DNA of 64,000 bases from Patiria pectinifera. Its lineage: Eukaryota; Echinodermata; Asteroidea; Valvatida; Asterinidae. Shown here piece after piece: positions 48,960-57,900 of this stretch; the first letter of the stretch is position 1, and each line of letters starts with the position of its first letter. The notes under the pieces were generated by a model. It was not told the origin of the DNA. It searched no databases and saw only the letters and a list, made by a program, of their open reading frames with translations. Made by a program: the position numbers and the translations under genes. The stretch lies in assembly GCA_029964075.1 (NCBI GenBank), contig CM057134.1:18578905-18642904 (forward strand). The letters are read 5' to 3'.

Positions 48960-51900
48960 ATGGCGTCAGGAAGCATGGCCCTCGTGGATTCTGGTCTGGC
49001 TGACTTGGACAAAATTCTTCAGAGCTTAGGTAAGTTTCTCCCCACAGACATCTGACTGACACAAACAAATTTGTAATTTCCAAGGCCCAAGTGAACGCAT
49101 GCATTTGACATTAAATTATCATGGCCTTTTATTTTATAGGCCTACTTTATCGTTGGCTTTTGTTTTATTGCTGTTTTAATCCATCAGTCATAACCATGAT
49201 AACTTTTTCTTTAACTGATATAGGCCTAGGCCTATCATGAAACAAAGAAATGGCTGAAGTGAATTAAATCTAAACAAAATCATGAAAACCTAGCTAACGT
49301 TATGCGTAACTTAGCCCCCCAAAAATTGTTCTGCTTCCGATTACATGGGTCATGGCATTCAAAAATAGGGTAGGTAGGTAGGCAATTTATTTTTTTTGCC
49401 AATTTTTTTGTGCACGATCATATGGAGGCATCGGCGTGTGGTCAAGGGTAAAATTAAAAGGTAGAAATTTATGGTTTTAGGGGTTTTTTCCCCTCATTTT
49501 TCCATACAAAATTTAGCGTAGGGGCTGTCAGGATAGGGTAGGTAGGGAAACCGGAGGCAGAACTGGTTTTTTTTTTTGGCCAACAAAGTTGAATTGATAG
49601 TGCCCTGTTTGATGTATAAAGAACCCCAGCTTTTTGACTTTTGCCCTTCACCATTTTTTCCCATTGTGTTACAGAAATTGAGAATAAACAACAGCAGCAT
49701 GAGATACAAAAGGAACAGCAACAGACAGCAGGTTTGTTAAACTTTAGTAAAAAAAAAGAAAACGAATGAGGATTAGATATAGAGCCTAGCGAAAATGTGC
49801 TTTGGCAAAATGTGCTTTGTCCACAGCAAGTAAAGTTGATGGATATTAATTTCATGTGTTTCCAATTTGTCATGCTTTTGTGCATTCATTGACCTAGCAA
49901 CTCTCTTTTTTGCCCCCTTTTAGCAAGATGGCTGAATGACTGAACATGTTTATTGTGATACCCTGTCCTGCGCAATGATACAACACCTCAAACACTGCAT
50001 CGTCAAAATTCATATGTGATCGACAACAGCCAAACAAAAATTAAGCATGCAACTGTGGCACGATTAAACTTAAGTTTTCGGTTAAGAATAACAATTCTCC
50101 AAACTTCACATTCAGAATCTCAAATTTCTAACTTTACTCAACACTCTTCTAACAAATTTGTGTCTCAAATCTGACAGTAAATAAAATTAAAAACTTTTTT
50201 TCCAAAGTTTGAAAGGAGCTTTAAAAAAGTGTCCCCCCCCCCCCCAAAAAAAAAACACTTTCAAAGAGATGGGGAAGTTTGGCCTATAAGATGTTCGAGA
50301 AAAACAGTTTGATATTCTGTTATTTGTTAGCCTTTGAAGCAGCCACTGTCGAGAAAGAGATGGGTACAAAAACACTACAGGAGGAAACGGCCAAGCTGGA
50401 TGAGGAGACTAAGGCAGCTCATCAACAGTTTTGTCGCAACAAGGAGACTTATGAAAGGTCAACTGGATGGATGTTTGCAGAATTGTAGTAAAGTCAATCA
50501 CAAGACAAATCACAAAATAAGGTCCCTTTATAATATCTGTACATGTAGAACTCCCAAGCCCAAAAAGGAATGTCTTTGTTGAGACCCAACAGCTTGAGAC
50601 CAGGTTACTTGTTTTTGACTTGTGATTGACTTGTGATTGATTTGTGATTGACTTGTGATTGACTTGTGATTGAATTGTTATGGACTCGTGATTGACTCGT
50701 GATCGAATTGTGACGGACTTGTGATGGACTTTTGATGGACTTTTGATGGACTTGTCATGGATTTGTGATGGATTGTGATTGACTTGTGACTGAATGGTGA
50801 TAGACTTGTGATGGACTTATGATGGACTCGTGATTGACTTGTGATAGACTTGAAATGGACTTGTGATTGTGAATGACTTGTGATGGAATTGAGATGAACT
50901 TGTGATGGACTCTTGATGGACTCTTGATGGACTCGTGATGGACTCGTGATGGACTTGGGATGGACTTGGGATGGACTTGAGATGGACTTGTGATGGACTT
51001 GAGATGGACTTGTGACGGACTTGTGATGGACTTGTGAAGGACTTGTGATTGGCTTGTGATGGACTTGTGATGGACTTGTGAAGGACTTGACATGAACTTG
51101 TCAGTGATTGACTTGGCAGCAACACTGAAAATTTAACTACTCTCCAGTGTCAACTTTGAAATAACAAATGAAATGATTAAGAAAGGAAAATCCCGAAGTA
51201 CCCTTTTTTAATTTCCAATTTCTTTTTTTTTTTAGCTTGAAGAATCATTATCTTGCCTTAGTGTTGAATCAAGAAACGGCGCAGAAAGAATTACATGAGC
51301 TGCAAGACAAGTGGCAAGTCCAACAGTAAGTTTGATTTCACAGGAAAATGAAATAGAGCTTGACCGATGTTCAGTTTTAGAGGTTGGAGGAAAACACAGA
51401 ACGGTATATTCAAGGGAAACGTGCATTTGTATTCCTAAGCTGTCCCTGGTAAACATTACACCTGCCTGTTCAAGCCCCCCCCCCCCCATGTTCAATTTTC
51501 TGTTTCAGGAAATGGGAATTTCTAATATCCTAGATAAATCCCTGTGTTTGAGTTGTTTTCAGTGAAAATATGTCTAATGCCCAAGGTGTAAACCCCCCCC
51601 ACCCCCACTTTTTTTTTACCCATGACCCATTGGATCACCCCCTCTCCCCGCAAAAAAAAAGGTCTGGCTATTTTCTAACTTTCCAAAAGCCCAACTGTAT
51701 TACATAGCACTGAAAAACGGAGAACCGACAGTGCTGATGTATTGTAAGCAGCCAGTTTGCATCAGATGTACATTTGTATCATAAACAGCGCCCCTAGTGT
51801 CCAGCTCCCCCCCCCCCAGCTTTCAAAATTCCATGACCAGGTAACTTTTGGATTTTGGTTATTCACCATTGGGCACTGTGATCCAATGGTTACGGTGTTC

Positions 51901-54900
51901 GACTCGTGTGCCATAGTACATGGGTTCGAATCATGACGGGGAACATGGTGCTTGTGCTCTTGAGCAAGGCACTTTACCATTATTGCGTTGCTCTTCGGAT
52001 GGGACATAAAGCCGTAGGTCCTGTGTGTTGTGTAATGCACGTTATAGAACCCCAGTAACATCGCTAAGAGAAGGGGTTAGCCCCGGTGTTTCTGGCAGTG
52101 GCTGCAATATGCGCCGCAGCTCCTTGCAAACCCTTGTTAAGGTGCTACATATTGGGTCTCATATTTTTCATAAACTTCATTTACCCGTCTTTAAAAATAG
52201 ACATACCTAATTGTTGCGTGCGTTATATAAGACTCCGGTATTATTATTATTATCCCCCATGAAATGGATTTACGCCACTGTCGGTGCTCAATAATTGTGC
52301 ATATTAATATGTGCAAAAGACACCTATGTGGAATTGTTTGATTGTGCACAGAGCCGAGCAGGAGAGAATTCTGCAGCACTACGAGTCCATCTGGGACAAG
52401 TACAAGGCCAAATACGAGGAGAAGGCGTTGGCCGTGGAGCTGAGGCAGTGGCAGCAGCAGGTGGCGCAGACGAGGGAGCAACTGACTGAATCAAAGCAGA
52501 AAGTGACGTCCCTAGAAACAGCCATCCAGGAGAGAGAAGACCAGAAAAAAAACGGTAGGATATTTTTTGGGGGGGGGGGGGGAGACCGTAGGATGAACTG
52601 CCCCCCCCCCCCATCCCCGCAAGCTTGTAACAAAAAAAATCTGGAAAGGCATTTGATAATGTGCTTAAAAGGATAAATGTACAAAGAGTGAACAAAGAAT
52701 TTTCAAAACTCCATTTTCCGATCCCCCAAAAACCGAAAAGCAGGAAGGGTTCATAGACAGCAATTGACACAGAATTGTAGTGTTTATTGTGGCATTTTGA
52801 AGATTTCGGCATTTTACACCCATTTGAGACATCCCACAAAAGGTAAAAATGCAAGGGTCAGCGTTTTCTTCTGTGAAGTTAAATTTCTTGGCAATATCTT
52901 CACAAAGATGACAATTTTTTTCACAGAAATTTTTCAAACCAATTTTTATTTTCTATACAGTTGATATGATCACTCAATTTCTATCATGTCAGTGTTGCCA
53001 TTGTTGTGATGACCCCAAAACATATTACTTTTCCTACATTTGTATCTTATCCTTCTCAATCTCTCGTTTTCCTTTAAAAGCTCCAAAGCCATTCAAAAGC
53101 CTGAATGATTGGGTCATCCAGATGTATCCTTACACAAAACTGAAAAAGTAGCCTCTTGCAAAAATACACTCTGCGTTAAATAAGACACATTTTGTAAGCC
53201 TTCTTAATAATTTCCAAACTATAAATGCAGATTTAAAGAAAAACCACTCACTGAATTCTAAAAGACAACTAGTTCAGAATGGGAAACCCTCTTGCTCTCT
53301 TACCAAATATATTTTTTTAGGTCAAATTAATGAAACAAAGAAAATCAATCAGCATTTTGTTATTTATTATACCCATAATTTCAATTTTCGGCTCCTTATG
53401 CATTTTCAATTTGTATTTTTTTTTACAGAAAAAAAGGTTTTTTCTGTATTTGTTTACGTTTTTAACCCTCTGAAAATACAATTTTCATTTGGATTTCTTT
53501 TGGCCCATTATTACGCACAAAGAAAAGTCAGAATTATTGCTTGGCTACAAATTAAAATTCCATAAAATAAATGTGGACAGGTTTTTTTGGGTTTGATGTC
53601 TCATTCAAAAGTGAATAAATTTTATTTTGCTAGACAGACAGCAGTTCAAAACACAAAATATATTTTTCGGTGAACTAAACAAAAATAAAATAGACTTGAG
53701 GTGAGCAATTTTAAATTCAAACAAAATGATCTGAAGACGGCTTAACGAAGTGTGGCATCAGAGCCAAGGCTGCAGTACAAACAAGAGATCTTAGAAGACA
53801 GAAAGAAGAGACACTGAGGTCAATCAACAATGCAAAGATGAAGATACAAGAAAGGAAAGATAAGCAACTCCGACTGCAAAAGGTAGGCCTGCGATCTTCC
53901 AGGATTTTTCATCTGTGTTAAACATCTTAAAATAGGATTGAATTCAATTGTGCACATTTAATTCTTTATTACGGTTTTCTCTCTTTAAACATTATTCATG
54001 AATACCTAAGACAGTTTACCCATTCCTATTGGTCGAGAGCCGTCACGTGGCTGTTCTTAAATAGTTGATAAAACACCGGCTGGCTGGTTTAAACACTTTT
54101 ACAGTATCACATGAAATTTGGACTCCTATGAAATCTGGTCCCTTTTACCCTTTTATTGGTTAAACATTCACTTTATAAAGGCATGAGCGATACCACCACT
54201 GAATTTGTATTTGGAGAGTCCTCAATTGACACTACACCGGCACCGCTGCGTTCTGCGCCACATCACGTAGTGCACATCAATCTCCTTTTTTTTTTTTCAT
54301 TTCACTCAACATTTATTTCCAACTCTGTATACAAACGCAAATAATATACATAATATAACGAAAAAAATTAACACGAGATGAAATAATAATATTAAAGCAA
54401 AATGGGTCAATAGTTGTGCTAACTATAACAGAAAAGTTTGCTAACCTTAAGCACTATTTCATGAGGTGGATGTGGTTGCGTGCATGAAGATTTCTACTGT
54501 TCAGTCACTAATTGAAGCAACTTTTTCATCTGAAGTAAGCATTTCTTTTGCTGTGCTTACTGCATGCTGACGGTCTACGCGTAATAGACAGAGACTCTGT
54601 AAGCAGAAAATCATAACAGCTATGAAATTGGGCCCGACCTATAAACTTGACTTTAAATTATTTGACTTGTGATTGACTTTATTACACCTCTGCCTTTATC
54701 CTTAATACAACACTATGAACTATGCATTTAGGATTTTTTGTAATAAACTTCTAGGCATCTCAGTGATGTACATGTACTGTAGTCCCAACGTTTAAACACA
54801 ACTTTGTACATATCTTATCACGAATGATGGGGTGTGAGTAACCATTTATGACTAATAATCATCGCAGTGTCCGGTTTAAGCAATAATTAATCTTTTGAGG

Positions 54901-57900
54901 ACAGGAAAAGGAGGAACAGGAACGCAAGAGGAAGTTGAAAGAGGCCGAAGACAAGACACGCCAGGAAGAACTGGAGAGGTATATTAAGATCCGAGGTCGC
55001 ATGCTGATCTATAAATAGACCAGGGGTCATGCAGAGGTCAGACCTGGATCAGACATCCCCAGTCTAAACAATATACCCATTTAAAATATGCCCTGTTCAG
55101 TCTAGGGGTGCTGTGGTCCAATGGTAACGGTGTTCGACTTGTGTGCCGTGCGTGGTACATGGGTTTAAATCCTGACCGTGGGAACATGGTGCTTGTGCTC
55201 TTGAGCAAGGCACTTTACCATTATTGCTTCGTCCTTCGGATGGGACGTAAAGACCTTAAAGTCCCGTGTATTGTGTAATGCAAGTTAAGGAACCCAGTAA
55301 CACTTATCGCTAAGAGAAGGGGTTTGACCGTTGTTTCTGGCAGTGGTTGTTTAATGCGCGGCAGCACCTTGTAAACCCTTATAAAGGTGCTATCATATTT
55401 TCTGATGTACTTCATCCACATGTCTCTAATAACAGACATAAATTCCAGCGCCTTGAGTACCTAATTGTTGGTAGATACGTGCGCTATTAAAGACTACGGT
55501 ATTATCTTGTTCCATATGTCTAGTTTGGAGACGTCGGGGCAGATCTTGCTTTTAAGAAACTGGGGTTTGATATGAAGGGGGTTGACCAAAGGCACGCCCT
55601 GCTAGTGGGGTCCAGGGCACACCCCCAGAAAATTTTGAAATCTACAATGCTTTCTCCTGCGTTCTAAGGCAATTTAAAAAATAAATAAATTTAGGAACTT
55701 TAGCATTCCATATATTAACTTTGGTCCTCTTTTTCTAGTATCAAAACATTGCTGAACAGGAGGAGGGGGGGGGGGGTGTCACCCCCGCCACTCCCCATCT
55801 AGATCCGCTACTGGACTATTATTTGAGAAAATCAAAACTGCACACAGGTTGGGTCACAGCGGGATTGCTTAGTTATGGTGTTTCGTACTAATTGAACCAT
55901 TTCAAATACGCAGCTGCTGCCTTGATTGTAAACAAAATGTCAAAAATATTTGAAGAAAAAACCTGTTTGTTACTTTCACATGTTGTTTTCCAGACAAAAA
56001 CAACAACAGCTGTACCAGGAACACAAACTGCAGCAGTTGAAGGCACAGCAGCAGCAATGGCAACAGCAAACCTCAGTTCCTACCACGCCCCAACAGATCC
56101 TTCCCCCGCAGTCACCAATATTTCAGCAGCCCACCAGGAGAGCCCCGCCCCAGTACATCCAGAGTCCTCTGGTTAGGTCGGTAGCTGCGGTTCCAGCCAG
56201 CCCACTGCGGCGACCGCCTTACTTGCAGATGCCGATCCTGGCATCCCCTCGACTCTCGGCCGATAGTGCCAGTGGCAGCTCTGAGAATGTGCCGCAGCCA
56301 TTTGCACTCAGAATGCCAGTGGAGAGTGTGAACAAAACTCAGGTTCGTTTGTTCAAAAGCGATTCCTCTGATCCAAAAAAGGCCCAAAGATAATTTCAGA
56401 TGCGTACATGTAGTTAACTTTGTGATACCGATTCTTTTGCGGGAAAAAGCTCCTGCCTTTATGGTTCACACTGCAGTTCCTTAAAATAGCTTGGTATTTG
56501 AAAATAATAAACACATTACCCAAATTATTGTTTTCCATTTATATCACAAAAACATGACATTCCAAACCAGACACAACCACAGGCAATGGTGCAACAGTCA
56601 TCGGATGCCTCTGTACCAAAGGAAGCACCAGCCCTACCCACAGTCTCCGCCCATGAGAGGGCGGAAGTAGCCAATCAGAGAGCAGTCCCACGGCAGGACG
56701 AGCCAATCACAGAGGGCCGATTTGAAGTCAGTGGGGAGGAGGAAAGTGGAGGAACTGATGATGCAGGCATGTGCAAAATTTTACCAATTGTTGACCAATT
56801 CTGAGTGCAGTACGTGACCTCAAAAGTTATAATTTGCACCGATTCTTGGCATATATGGACTCACAAGTATGTACATGTGTATCGCAAGTATTCCCGTTAA
56901 CTGTGACGAAAAGTAATATGTGAAAGAGACTTTAAAGGGAGTATAAAACATGTGTTGAATAATATTTGTGCTGTTATTTTTAAAAAAGGAAGGATTTGGG
57001 GGTTAGTATTTTATAGCCAATATATTGTTACACTGACTTGTTCGAAGCGTTGTGTTCGTAGATGCTGGAAAAGCCAAGAAAAAACAATCATGTATATGTA
57101 GTCTGGTTCCCTGATCCCACTTTAAGATGAAACAGAGCAATTTATAGATGTCGAGGAATTGTAAGGTGAGGGAACCAGTCTAGCTGGCTTGTACCTGGTC
57201 ATAGGTGTGCAATCAATTGCAAATAGGGGTCAAAACTCCCTCTTCAGCTGCATAAAAAAGTAGAAAAATTGTGCAAGAAAACACAGCAAATGCCTGCAAA
57301 GCCCTTCTTGGCAGCTAACCTCCATCTTGATCGAAACCTGGATCCGCCCCTGCAACATGATGGAGCACCCTTTGCCTTTTAATCTTACAGTGGACGAATC
57401 TCTGAGTGAAGCCCCAGTGACACCGGCTACGGACCTGACCAGCTTCCAGGACCCAGGCACACCCGGATCAGTCGTGTCTCTGCCCCCGAGAAGCCCCTTT
57501 GATCTGGACACTCATCTGCAGAGTCTGCAGGAGATGGCCAAGTCGCCTGGATTCTCTTACTCATTTAGGCCCATGTTTGGTGCAGCCGAGGATGCAAATG
57601 CACATGTACGTGTCTCAGTTGTTTTCAAATCAATTTTCAAAGTTGAATCACAAGTCAGCAGAGTTGTAATAAAGTTTTCGCAATTCCTCATTCAAGTCAA
57701 TCACAAATCTTTCACTCTCGGATCAAGTGTGGGTAGCATGGGTGGCTAGTGCGTAAAGCGCTCGCCTCTCACCAATGTGGCCCGGGTTCGATACCCAGCT
57801 CGGGCAATGTGTGAGTAGAGTTGTTCGTTGATTCTCTCCTGCGCCATGAGGGTTTTTCTCTGGGCCCTCCGGTTTTCCTCCCTCTGAAAAAATCAACACT

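Noticed and set aside
50755-51125. Ser/His/Gln repeat peptides on the minus strand
   Set aside because: They come from the 11-bp minisatellite in SIX6OS1 intron 3.
57735-57806. Possible tRNA gene in SIX6OS1 intron 11
   Set aside because: Both Pol III boxes are there but no closed cloverleaf; the SINE body follows.
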